Source of the DNA: Vampirovibrio chlorellavorus
GTDB taxonomy: Bacteria > Cyanobacteriota > Vampirovibrionia > Vampirovibrionales > Vampirovibrionaceae
Direction: 5' to 3'
NCBI RefSeq assembly: GCF_003149375.1
Contig: NZ_QFWH01000001.1
Span: 88,753 to 152,752 of the forward strand
Length of the DNA stretch: 64,000 nt
The notes below the pieces were generated by a model, which did not search any database, was not told the origin of the DNA, and saw nothing but the letters and a program-made list of their open reading frames with translations. The position numbers and the translations under genes are program-made. Positions 47,517-54,994 of this stretch are shown one piece after another; the stretch's first letter is position 1, and the number at the start of each line of letters is the position of its first letter.

Positions 47517-47550
47517 TTGACAAGGGCTAGGGCTGGGTTAGAATAGTGCC
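47517..47550 (+). promoter_or_regulatory. Sigma-70 promoter of pgsA predicting a leaderless mRNA
   Basis: A perfect TTGACA (47517-47522), a 16-base spacer and TAGAAT (47539-47544) stand six bases before the ATG at 47551. The predicted transcription start is the ATG itself. Confidence 0.65.
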
Positions 47551-48171
47551 ATGGCAAATTTGGTTTCCCTCATTCGTACCCTGCTGGGCCTACTGGTCGT
47601 GGGCTTGTTGTTCATCCAAACCCAGTCCATGTACTGGATCTGCTTTGTGCTGACCATCGTGGTCATCTCTATGGACGCTCTGGATGGGTATCTGGCCCGC
47701 AAATTCAATGAGACCTCCAAGATGGGGGCGGTCATTGACATTCTGGGGGATCGCATTGTGGAGCAGGTGTATTGGGTCACCTTTCTGGCCCTGGGCTGGT
47801 TGCCCCTGTGGGTGCCGCTGGTGGTCATCGTGCGGGGCATCGTGGTGGATGGTTTGCGCTCTATGGCCCTGGAGCAAGGCTTTACCGCCTTTGGGCAGTC
47901 CAGCATGCAGCAGTCCAAATTGGGTTGGCTGCTGGTTAGTTCCAACTTCAGCCGCACCACCTACGCCGTGGCCAAAGCGGCCGCTTTTGCCTTTATGATT
48001 CTGGGCCATACCCCCGGTTTTGCCCCGGACGTGGCCACGCCCATCACTGGGTTGGGGCTGGGTTGCACCTATATTTCGGTGGCCTTTTGCGTGATCCGTG
48101 GCTTGCCCGTCCTGATTGAAGGGCGTCGCTTCCTGTCGGATGATACCAAGCCTGCGGCGCCCTCCGCATAG
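47551..48171 (+). CDS. pgsA: CDP-diacylglycerol-glycerol-3-phosphate 3-phosphatidyltransferase family protein
   Basis: The 206-aa membrane enzyme has several hydrophobic segments and the CDP-alcohol phosphatidyltransferase motif D-x2-D-G-x2-AR-x8-G-x3-D-x3-D (DALDGYLARKFNETSKMGAV, then DILGDRIVEQ) near 45-72. The last Asp positions are DILGDR. The product is probably phosphatidylglycerol phosphate, the precursor for cardiolipin and PG. Substrate is inferred. There is no ribosome binding site; the ATG appears to be the transcript start. Confidence 0.88.
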   Translation: MANLVSLIRTLLGLLVVGLLFIQTQSMYWICFVLTIVVISMDALDGYLARKFNETSKMGAVIDILGDRIVEQVYWVTFLALGWLPLWVPLVVIVRGIVVDGLRSMALEQGFTAFGQSSMQQSKLGWLLVSSNFSRTTYAVAKAAAFAFMILGHTPGFAPDVATPITGLGLGCTYISVAFCVIRGLPVLIEGRRFLSDDTKPAAPSA

Positions 48172-48194
48172 ATGACAGTGCAGGATTTGTTGTG

Positions 48195-49796
48195 ATGGCC
48201 CAGTCAACTTCTGAAAACCAGCCGCCTGAACTCAAGCTGTTCAATACCTTGACCGGCCAATTAGAGCCTTTTGCGCCGCTCGATCCGGCGGGAAAGCAGG
48301 TCAAGCTGTACGTGTGCGGCCCCACGGTCTACGATGACGCCCACCTGGGCCATGCCCGCTGCTACATCACCTGGGACGTGCTGTATCGCTTCCTGAAGTT
48401 TCTGGGGTACGACGTGAAGTACGTGCGCAACGTAACCGATGTGGACGATAAAATCCTGAACCGGGCCAAAGAGCGGGGGGAAACGCCTGCAGCGCTGGCT
48501 GAGCGAAATTATGAAAGTTTTGCGGCGGACATGAAAGCCCTTAACGTGCTTCCTCCCGATGAGGAGCCCCGAGCCACCCAGTATATTGGGGACATGCTAC
48601 AAGGCATTCAGGCTTTGATGGACAAAGGGGCGGCCTATCGCACCGTCGATGGCAGCGTGTACTTTCGGGTTTCCACCAAGGCCGATTACGGCAAGCTGAA
48701 ATTTGGCACCCATGACCCGGAAGCGCTCAAAAAGCATCTGGAGGATTTAAAATCCGGGGCCCGGGTGGACGTGGATGACGAGAAAGAATCGCCGCTGGAT
48801 TTTGCCCTGTGGAAAGCGGTGCCCTTGAGCGATCCCCATGGCTGGGAATCCCCGTGGCCGGGCGACGGTACGGACAAAGGCTGGGGTCGTCCCGGCTGGC
48901 ATATGGAATGTTCCGCAATGAACCACGCCGTGTTTGGGGCGCAGATTGATATTCATGCCGGTGGGGCCGATTTGATTTTTCCGCACCACGAGAATGAAAT
49001 TGCCCAAAGTGAAGCCTGGACAGGCTGTACGCCCTTTGCCCAATATTGGCTGCACAATGGATTTGTGAATGTCAGCGGGGAGAAAATGTCCAAGAGTCTG
49101 GGCAATTTTTCCACCATTAAAAAACTGTTAGAGCGCTACGACGCCAATACCATCCGCTATTTTTTGCTGACCAACCACTATCGTATGCCGGTGGATTTCA
49201 ACGATGAAGCCTTGCAAGCCGCGGAAAACTGGGTAAAAGATCGGCATAAAGCATTAAAAATGATTTGTGACGCATTTAATATGGATGCGTTCCATTTGCG
49301 GTCCTGGTGTATTGAAAATTATTCGCCTGATGTGTCAGTGCAATATAAAAATATGTACGCATTATGTCTGGCAATGGCAGAAGACTCCAACACGCCTCGG
49401 GCTCTGAGTTTTCTGAATGCCTCTTTGGCTGAATTGCGGGATGCATTCAGAGAAGGGCGTTCTGAGGCTGTAAAAATTAAATTAAAAGAATGCGTATCCA
49501 TTTTTACACTTCTTGGTTTTAATCTGAATCTTATATTTCAAAAGAAAAGTTTGCCTTTAGATGAAATTAATACAATCTACCGGGAAATGACCGGAAAATG
49601 GTTAGAGCCTGATGCAGAGCCAGAAGTGATGTTCACAGAAATCATTGAGATGCGCAAGCAAGCCAAAGTCACTAAAAACTGGACTCAAGCCGATGCCATT
49701 CGGAAGCATTTTACAGATATTGGCTTGCAAATCCTCGACAACAAGGACGGCACCACCACGGTGGAAAAAGACGGCGTGGAAATTCTGCGTGTCTGA
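48195..49796 (+). CDS. cysS: Cysteinyl-tRNA synthetase
   Basis: The 533-aa class I synthetase charges tRNA-Cys. The zinc-site Cys in [18 protein letters not shown] near 40 with the HIGH motif variant [25 protein letters not shown] and the KMSKS loop EKMSKSLGN near 300 are intact. ATG 48195 has AGGA nine bases upstream. The segment about 49236-49640, coding the anticodon-binding region, is visibly richer in A and T with different codons (AAA, TTA, ATT) than the rest; the frame is intact. Overlaps mrnC by eight bases. Confidence 0.96.
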   Translation: MAQSTSENQPPELKLFNTLTGQLEPFAPLDPAGKQVKLYVCGPTVYDDAHLGHARCYITWDVLYRFLKFLGYDVKYVRNVTDVDDKILNRAKERGETPAALAERNYESFAADMKALNVLPPDEEPRATQYIGDMLQGIQALMDKGAAYRTVDGSVYFRVSTKADYGKLKFGTHDPEALKKHLEDLKSGARVDVDDEKESPLDFALWKAVPLSDPHGWESPWPGDGTDKGWGRPGWHMECSAMNHAVFGAQIDIHAGGADLIFPHHENEIAQSEAWTGCTPFAQYWLHNGFVNVSGEKMSKSLGNFSTIKKLLERYDANTIRYFLLTNHYRMPVDFNDEALQAAENWVKDRHKALKMICDAFNMDAFHLRSWCIENYSPDVSVQYKNMYALCLAMAEDSNTPRALSFLNASLAELRDAFREGRSEAVKIKLKECVSIFTLLGFNLNLIFQKKSLPLDEINTIYREMTGKWLEPDAEPEVMFTEIIEMRKQAKVTKNWTQADAIRKHFTDIGLQILDNKDGTTTVEKDGVEILRV

Positions 49797-50199
49797 AGCG
49801 GCGGATTCCGCATTCCACAACCTGCCCCATCCCCGGGCGCTGGCGTTTTTGGGCGATGCCGTGTTTGAGCTGTTTCTGCGGGAGTTGGCCGTGGCTCAAG
49901 GGTTATCCCAGTCCCGGGACCTGCACGACTTTACCACCCGCCACGCCAAGGCCAGCGCTCAGGTGGCCTTGTTTCATCAGCTCAAACCCCATTTAACGGA
50001 AGCGGAATTGGAGCTGGTGCGTCAGGGGCGCAATGTGGGGGTGGGCACCGGCCGTCGCTCGGATCAGGCGGCTCATCGGCAAGCCACCGGCCTGGAGGCC
50101 TTGCTGGGGGCCTTGGCCCTGCAACAGCCATCCCGACTCTCTGAACTTTGGGCGTTGGCTCGGCCCTGGCTGTTCAATCCCCCGGGCGCTGAAGGGTAA
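49789..50199 (+). CDS. mrnC: Mini-ribonuclease III
   Basis: This 136-aa RNase III-like protein has the catalytic motif ALAFLGDAVFELFLREL near 18-35 and RQATGLEALLGAL near 100, and lacks a double-stranded RNA-binding domain. Mini-III matures 23S rRNA in Firmicutes, where it also follows cysS. The start is GTG 49789, inside the end of cysS; the long upstream frame is a shadow of cysS. The last gene before the repeat region. Confidence 0.88.
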   Translation: MSEAADSAFHNLPHPRALAFLGDAVFELFLRELAVAQGLSQSRDLHDFTTRHAKASAQVALFHQLKPHLTEAELELVRQGRNVGVGTGRRSDQAAHRQATGLEALLGALALQQPSRLSELWALARPWLFNPPGAEG

Positions 50200-50229
50200 A
50201 ATGGCAGCCTCAGCGCTTTAGGGCCCTCT

Positions 50230-50249
50230 TTGTAACGATGTGTTTACAA
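50230..50249 (+). promoter_or_regulatory. Inverted-repeat box of unit 1
   Basis: TTGTAA and TTACAA arms, eight bases apart, form a perfect inverted repeat about 25 bases upstream of GTTTTTATG. Unit 2 (50481-50500) is the same; in unit 3 (50734) the second arm has decayed to TTACAC. This is likely a regulator site. Confidence 0.5.
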
Positions 50250-50252
50250 GAC

Positions 50253-50282
50253 GTTCCAAGGTGAAAACTAATTGTTTTTATG
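50253..50282 (+). promoter_or_regulatory. GTTCCAA-N14-GTTTTTATG element of unit 1
   Basis: GTTCCAA and GTTTTTATG are exactly 14 bases apart, just before the putative RNA. The same spacing holds at 50504-50533 and 50757-50786. The 3' half matches the GTTTTTATT elements elsewhere in the window. Confidence 0.5.
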
Positions 50283-50284
50283 CA

Positions 50285-50379
50285 ATCACAAGGACAAGGC
50301 TGGATAAATTTAAAACTCTCAAATTTCAAATTTGCGCTTTAACGCCCACCGTACCGGTTGTGGCGTTTTTTATTTTTTT
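50285..50379 (+). ncRNA. Candidate small RNA, unit 1
   Basis: About 95 bases follow the promoter-like element. They begin with the conserved CAATCACAAGGACAAGGCTG and end in a terminator (AACGCC-CAC-CG paired with CG-GTTGTG-GGCGTT, then a T tract). AATTTGCGCT at 50329-50338, before the terminator, is complementary to the leader of two genes near 60 and 61 kb. Near-identical to unit 3 over 78 bases. The 5' end is not known. Confidence 0.55.
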
Positions 50380-50380
50380 C
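50341..50380 (+). terminator. Intrinsic terminator of unit 1
   Basis: An 11-bp stem with two bulged T and a three-base loop is followed by a long T tract. The same structure recurs at 50596 and 50845. Confidence 0.85.
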
Positions 50381-50480
50381 ACAACCCACGCTTCTCATTG
50401 GGTACCCTATTAGAAATCAAGATTGGATGCCCATAAATTGCGCCCCTAGAAAGCCTCTATTTTCAGCATTTCACCCCCAC

Positions 50481-50733
50481 TTGTAACGATGCGTTTACAA
50501 GACGTTCCAAGGTGAAAATTGATTGTTTTTATGCAATCACAAGGACAAGGCTGGATTTAATTTAAATCAACTTTCTTTCTTTCATATTGCGCTTTAACGC
50601 CCACCGTACCGGTTGTGGCGTTTTTTATTTTTTTCACCGCACACGCTTCTCATGCGGCATTCTATTTGAAATCAAGATTGGATGCCCGTAATTGCGCCAC
50701 TGGAAAAGGGTTTATACCGGCATTCAGCTCCAG
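50481..50733 (+). repeat. Tandem repeat unit 2 (about 253 bp)
   Basis: The same layout as unit 1. The middle of the putative RNA (after CAAGGCTGGAT) has diverged to T/A/C-rich sequence, while the 5' CAATCACAAGG block, TTGCGCTTTAACGCC and the terminator are conserved. Confidence 0.9.
50536..50634 (+). ncRNA. Candidate small RNA, unit 2
   Basis: This copy has the same 5' block and terminator (50596-50634) but only TTGCGCT of the complementary stretch. GCAAT near the 5' end and ATTGC before the terminator could pair to close the middle. The middle of the molecule differs from units 1 and 3. Confidence 0.5.
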
Positions 50734-50877
50734 TTGTAACGATACATTTACACACTGTTCCAAAGTAAAAATTAATTGTTTTTATGCAATCACAAGGACA
50801 AGGCTGGATAAATTTAAAACTCTCAAATTTCAAATTTGCGCTTTAACGCCCACCGACTCGGTTGTGGCGTTTTTTAT
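50734..50877 (+). repeat. Tandem repeat unit 3, 3' truncated
   Basis: The third copy starts at TTGTAACGATACATTTACAC and ends at its terminator (50845-50877). The spacer after the terminator is missing because the MCE gene begins. The terminator loop is changed (ACT in place of TAC) but the stem is kept. Confidence 0.85.
50789..50877 (+). ncRNA. Candidate small RNA, unit 3
   Basis: The sequence is identical to unit 1 from GTTTTTATG through the first terminator arm (78 bases), including AATTTGCGCT at 50833-50842. Retention of this block while flanks diverge suggests selection or recent gene conversion. Confidence 0.55.
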
Positions 50878-50904
50878 TGCCTTCAGAAAAAACCGGAAAG
50901 AACC

Positions 50905-52161
50905 CTACGAAAAGAAGAAGAGAATAATGTCCCACACCGGCTGCCAAAAAGTGGCATCCGATACCTGGGGCAAGGCCCGGTCAGCCTCGGGGGAGACAAT
51001 ACCCGGCCTCGCTTGATCCGACGGGCTCCAATGGCTTGAATTACCGGCTCCGGACGATGCGTCTGGCTTTATAACCCCTTTTTGTATCAAGGTATCCGCT
51101 GTCTTGTGCCCGTCCAGCAGAATCTGGTTAAACTGTTGTACCTTCTGCCGGGCAGGGGCCAAATCCCAGGTTTTACCCGCAGGAAAGGTTTGCTCCAGCC
51201 GAGCCAGGGCCCCATCCATGGTCTGCTGACCCCGTTCAATATCATCCAGCCACTGGGGCAAAGGCTTGCGCAAAACAACTTGCCCCACACGAGTCAAACT
51301 GTTGTTAAACCGGATGACGCGCTGGTTAAAGCGATTCAACTGATGGGTAATTTGATGCGCCAATTTGCCTTCACGGACAAACGCATGATGAAAATGGTCG
51401 AGATCATTGTCGAGCGATAACAGCAATGGTCGCAGTTGGCTGGGCTGGGTGATCGCGTTGACCTTGTTGGCACCCTCATAAAAGGTCTGAAAAGTTTTGA
51501 TGCCTTCTTGCGTGTAAGTATTAACATCCTTTTGCAAGCTGCCCAGGGCCCGGTTCAGGCTGGCCGTATTGCGCGTGGCCACCGTGGACATTGCCAGGGC
51601 TTCCCTGATATTAAATTGCAGTTCTTCCACGGGTTTTCGCTTCCCGAAAAAGTCAGAGATATTTTCAGAGCCTTTTTGCAAGGCCTGCACGCTGTCCAAA
51701 CTGGCGTTCAGGGTATCCCGCATGCTAATGGGTTCTTTGACCCGATAGACCGGCTTCCCATCTTTTGGGGGTTCAGGGGTCTCTGGTAAGGTCACCTCAA
51801 TACTCTTGGCCCCACCCAGTCCGGTAAACAACACCGTAAAAACGGAGCCTGAGGGAATCTGGATGGCGTCCGGATCGGTTTGAATGGTCACATCCACGTG
51901 ATCCCGCTCAATCCGAATGTTATCCACAAACCCGATATCAGTGCCCATCAGGCGAACGGGAGCCCCCCGACTGATCTCGTTGGCGTTCAAAAATTCCAGA
52001 TGAATGGTCTGGCCCCGCTTGGCGGGCAGCACAATGGCCACCATGTACAGGCCGTAAAGCAGCAATGCGGCCATCAGCGCCCACAGCAACAGGTCTGATA
52101 TAATAGCCCTATCCAGGGGCACTTTTTGGTTGATAGATTTTAGAAAACGATTGATCTTCAT
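50905..52161 (-). CDS. MCE-family lipid-transport protein, stand-alone
   Basis: The 418-aa protein (ATG 52161; ATG 52182 also possible) has one membrane segment (about 20-45) and an MCE domain (about 50-125, LNANEISRGAPVRLMGTDIGFVD, FTGLGGAKSIEVTL). A long helical region follows (about 160-370). The C-terminus is a proline/serine-rich stretch and a hydrophobic end (FWQPVWDIILFFFS). It resembles the MCE protein at 35178 but has no adjacent permease or ATPase; it may use those of the mla operon. It is convergent with the repeat RNAs. Confidence 0.85.
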   Translation of the reverse strand: MKINRFLKSINQKVPLDRAIISDLLLWALMAALLLYGLYMVAIVLPAKRGQTIHLEFLNANEISRGAPVRLMGTDIGFVDNIRIERDHVDVTIQTDPDAIQIPSGSVFTVLFTGLGGAKSIEVTLPETPEPPKDGKPVYRVKEPISMRDTLNASLDSVQALQKGSENISDFFGKRKPVEELQFNIREALAMSTVATRNTASLNRALGSLQKDVNTYTQEGIKTFQTFYEGANKVNAITQPSQLRPLLLSLDNDLDHFHHAFVREGKLAHQITHQLNRFNQRVIRFNNSLTRVGQVVLRKPLPQWLDDIERGQQTMDGALARLEQTFPAGKTWDLAPARQKVQQFNQILLDGHKTADTLIQKGVIKPDASSGAGNSSHWSPSDQARPGIVSPEADRALPQVSDATFWQPVWDIILFFFS

Positions 52162-52208
52162 GACACTAGGATACAACACCATGCTTGTGCAGAGAAAAGT
52201 AAGCATCG

Positions 52209-52958
52209 ATGCCCCCAGTTAAGTCAGCCCTGTCTCCGGGGACAGTGTCCGCACCGAGTTCCGACCAGCTGCCCCCCTGGGATTTATATACGGTTTTTGT
52301 ATGCCTTTTATCAGGCTATATTCTGGTACCCTTGCTGTTGTCCAACATACTGCTGCTGATTGATCCGTTTATGGGGCCTGTACGCAAGGTGATACTGGAG
52401 CAAGGGGTCACCGTGCTGACCTGGCTGATCATTTTTGGTGGACTGCACTGGCGGTATGGGCATTTGCCCCATTACCTGGGACTTTCCATGACCCGACCCC
52501 GGCAATACTACCAATGGGAAACGGTCTTGCTCATTTTGCTGAGTGGTGGGCTGACCCTGCTATTAAGCCTGTTGTGGGCGGCCCTGACCCAGTGGTGGCC
52601 GGGGCTGAATCTGGGCACCGATCCCTTTGCCGATTTTTCCCGCTCCCAAATCTGGGCCATGTCGCTTTTCGCCGTTTTTACGGCCCCAATTCTGGAAGAA
52701 TTAATTTTCAGAGGGTTGGTGCAATCAACCCTGCATCAGCGCTGGGGACGGATAGGATCGGTTTTTTACGGCAGCCTGATTTTTATGCTGTTTCACGGCA
52801 GTTACCTGAATAACGCAAAAGCCTTGACCCACGTGATCGTCATTGGCCTGTGTTTCGCCATTTGGCGGGAGCGCACCCGTTCCCTGATTCCGGGCATGGT
52901 GGCCCATTGGTTTAACAATTTGCTGGCCACGGTCTTAATGTTGTCCGGTTCAGGTTAA
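52209..52958 (+). CDS. CPBP-family intramembrane metalloprotease
   Basis: The 249-aa membrane protein has about seven hydrophobic segments and the CPBP (CAAX/Abi) motifs: ILEELIFRG near 162, FMLFHGSY near 193 and a final AHWFNN near 235, with Glu-Glu, His and His/Asn as the predicted active site. Such proteins cleave prenylated or membrane peptides, but many have unknown substrates. It is divergent from the MCE gene, 47 bases from its start. Confidence 0.87.
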   Translation: MPPVKSALSPGTVSAPSSDQLPPWDLYTVFVCLLSGYILVPLLLSNILLLIDPFMGPVRKVILEQGVTVLTWLIIFGGLHWRYGHLPHYLGLSMTRPRQYYQWETVLLILLSGGLTLLLSLLWAALTQWWPGLNLGTDPFADFSRSQIWAMSLFAVFTAPILEELIFRGLVQSTLHQRWGRIGSVFYGSLIFMLFHGSYLNNAKALTHVIVIGLCFAIWRERTRSLIPGMVAHWFNNLLATVLMLSGSG

Positions 52959-53008
52959 TTCCGGCAAAGGCAGTCTTATCCGAATGCCAGTGGGCCTTGA
53001 ACTGAACC

Positions 53009-53039
53009 AAAAGAAAACCGCAAGTCGTACAACTTGCGG
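53009..53039 (-). terminator. Intrinsic terminator of the flagellar operon
   Basis: On the minus strand CCGCAAGT pairs with ACTTGCGG over a six-base loop and is followed by TTTTCTTTT, about 35 bases past flgE. Confidence 0.85.
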
Positions 53040-53074
53040 GATTGGTTCAAGGAAGAGTGGATTTAACTGAAAAA

Positions 53075-54295
53075 CTAGACGATCTGAATAATAGTCTGCA
53101 TCACTTCGCTCTGGGCGCGTACCACCTTGCTGGCAGCCTCTAGTCCTCGCTGTGAGACGATCATGTTGGTGAACTCACCGGCCAGATCCACGTTGGAGGA
53201 TTCCAGGGCACCGGCGTTGATGTTGCCGCGAGAACCACTACCCGCCACCCCGAATTGGGTTTGGCCGCTGTTGGCGCTTTGCAGGAAGTTGTTGTTTCCA
53301 TCGTACAAAAGACCGGCGGGGTTAATGACACTGGCCGTTTGCAACTGCATCTGCATCCCTTCCATCGGGTTTACACCGGCAGGGGTTGGGGTAATGCCGC
53401 TGGTAAACACTTCTTGTCCGGTTGCCTGAGCCACCTGTCCGCCATAGGGGTTATCCGTGGCGGAATAGGTGCTGGCCGGATAGGAGCCCCCTTCGTAGGG
53501 GCGGTGAACGATCTCCCGACGAACCAGAGTTGGGTCGCCCGCCGCGTTGGCCGCAGTCACACTGGCAGAGTCTGTTCTGACGCTGATTTGGTCGCCGTTG
53601 GAATAGGTGGCGGAAATGGAACCGTCGGTTCCCACGCTGAAGCTACGCAATTGAACGGTGACCGTACTTAAAGAGTTGCCGACCGGGGGAGCCCCAAAGG
53701 CTGCCGCGTAATCGGTGGCAATGTTGGCAGCACTTCTGCCAATAGGCGAGTAGAAAACGTTTTGAACCTTACCGTCGGCATCCAGCTCCTTGGTAATCTG
53801 AAATTCGGTAGGCACCTGGATGCGACCCAGGGTGGCTGTGCTACTGCCGGAAATCTGGGAACTGCCACGCAGACGGTTACCGGAGGCGGTGACCAGATTC
53901 CCATTGGAGTCCAAGGTAAAGTTACCGGCCCGGGTCAGGTAATAATCGGTGGAGTTATTGCCGTTGTTGGTGTCCACCCGTTCCACGGCGAAGAAACCAT
54001 CGCCGTTGATGCTTAAATCCGTATTTCTGCCGGTAAACTGGGTACCGCCCTGACCGAAGTTGGAGGCAATCTCAGACACCAGCGCGCCGTTGCCGATTTG
54101 TCGGGGGTTGGTACCGCCCAAAATACCGTTGGGGGCTGAGCCACCGCTGAGGGTGCTGGCAAACACCGTGGCAAAGTTGGCGGAACTGGACTTGAACCCC
54201 AGTGTGTTAACGTTGGCCACGTTGTTAGAAATGACGTTCAATCGGGTTTGGTTGGCCCGAATACCGGATACGGCGGTAAACATACCTTGACTCAT
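53075..54295 (-). CDS. flgE: Flagellar hook protein FlgE
   Basis: The 406-aa protein has the FlgE/F/G N-terminal motif FTAVSGIRANQTRLNVISNNVANVNTLGFK-type segment (1-35), the LSINGDGFFAV domain (about 97), a variable middle (about 180-330), and the C-terminal helix VDLAGEFTNMIVSQRGLEA. It assembles the flexible hook. Downstream of flgD by about 130 bases in the fliJ-fliK-flgD-flgE order. FlgE is favoured over FlgF/FlgG by length and by the linked fliK and flgD. Confidence 0.9.
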   Translation of the reverse strand: MSQGMFTAVSGIRANQTRLNVISNNVANVNTLGFKSSSANFATVFASTLSGGSAPNGILGGTNPRQIGNGALVSEIASNFGQGGTQFTGRNTDLSINGDGFFAVERVDTNNGNNSTDYYLTRAGNFTLDSNGNLVTASGNRLRGSSQISGSSTATLGRIQVPTEFQITKELDADGKVQNVFYSPIGRSAANIATDYAAAFGAPPVGNSLSTVTVQLRSFSVGTDGSISATYSNGDQISVRTDSASVTAANAAGDPTLVRREIVHRPYEGGSYPASTYSATDNPYGGQVAQATGQEVFTSGITPTPAGVNPMEGMQMQLQTASVINPAGLLYDGNNNFLQSANSGQTQFGVAGSGSRGNINAGALESSNVDLAGEFTNMIVSQRGLEAASKVVRAQSEVMQTIIQIV

Positions 54296-54428
54296 AAAGT
54301 TTCCTCCACGTTATCTCTCTGATTCTCTTTCACACACTTAAAAAACTGGATTTGATAAAGACTGATAAACCGGAATGATTTGGGATGAGATGACCCGTTA
54401 AATTTGGAATACTTGTTTTTAGCTTTGG

Positions 54429-54956
54429 TTATGGTTGGCTGGATGTTTCAGCTGGGGGCGGGGTGCCGGGTGTTTGGGCGGGTGGTGTGGCCACTGACAG
54501 TTGCTGGATGGCGTCCGCGTCGTAGTAATTGCCATTAATGCGCACCAACGCTTTGCCCAGCTGCGCGTCGAATTGAACCGCCTCGATAATGCCCGTCACG
54601 GTTTTAGGCTGGTTGGTCTGGAAATCCCATTCCGGGGTGCCCGTGGTTTTGTTGGTAAAGTCCCACCGAGCATCCATCAGGGTGGCTTGTTTGCCCACCA
54701 TACTGCCCGCCTGGGAAAACTTGGTGGCGCTGACAATTTCCTTCATCTGATCGGCCTGTTCCAGCTGGAGTTGCTGGCTGAGCATCTCGGCGTTGCCTTT
54801 GGGTTCGGTGGGATCCTGATACTGCAATTGGGCCATAATCAGCCGGATAAACCCTTCCCGATCCAGCTTGCCGCTCCCCAGATTTTTGCGACTGGCCTGG
54901 TATTGCACCTGGTTGGTATTGTTTTGCATCTGGATGAGGGTTTCGTAATTACTCAT
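54429..54956 (-). CDS. flgD: Flagellar hook assembly scaffold FlgD
   Basis: The 175-aa protein has the conserved N-terminal FlgD region LDREGFIRLIMAQLQYQDPTEP (about 30-52), followed by the QQLQLEQADQM region. FlgD caps the growing hook and is released once FlgE subunits are in place. The usual C-terminal Tudor/FnIII domain is short, and the end is a Pro/Thr-rich tail. Located between fliK and flgE. Confidence 0.93.
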   Translation of the reverse strand: MSNYETLIQMQNNTNQVQYQASRKNLGSGKLDREGFIRLIMAQLQYQDPTEPKGNAEMLSQQLQLEQADQMKEIVSATKFSQAGSMVGKQATLMDARWDFTNKTTGTPEWDFQTNQPKTVTGIIEAVQFDAQLGKALVRINGNYYDADAIQQLSVATPPAQTPGTPPPAETSSQP

Positions 54957-54994
54957 CGGTTCTCTCCTTTGGGCTTCCCGGATGGATTTGAGGG

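Larger units (their letters stand above)
50230..50480 (+). repeat. Tandem repeat unit 1 (about 251 bp)
   Basis: The unit runs from TTGTAACGATGTG to the next TTGTAACGATGCG. It includes the inverted-repeat box, GTTTTTATG at 50274, the putative RNA and the terminator at 50341, then a spacer with GAAATCAAGATTGGATGCCC. Confidence 0.9.
50200..50904. other. Non-coding region with triplicated repeat
   Basis: This 705-base gap has no credible gene. It is filled almost entirely by three tandem units of about 251-253 bases, each with promoter-like and terminator sequences. Frames of 60-130 codons in it lack ribosome binding sites and are not conserved between copies. Confidence 0.85.

Noticed and set aside
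50230-50877. Repeat array considered as a CRISPR
   Set aside because: Units are ~252 bp with no short repeat/unique spacer alternation and no cas genes; terminators recur inside each unit.
50615-51016. 133-codon plus-strand frame across repeat unit 3 and the end of the MCE gene
   Set aside because: It crosses two terminators and runs antisense into the MCE gene; no ribosome binding site and no conservation between repeat units.
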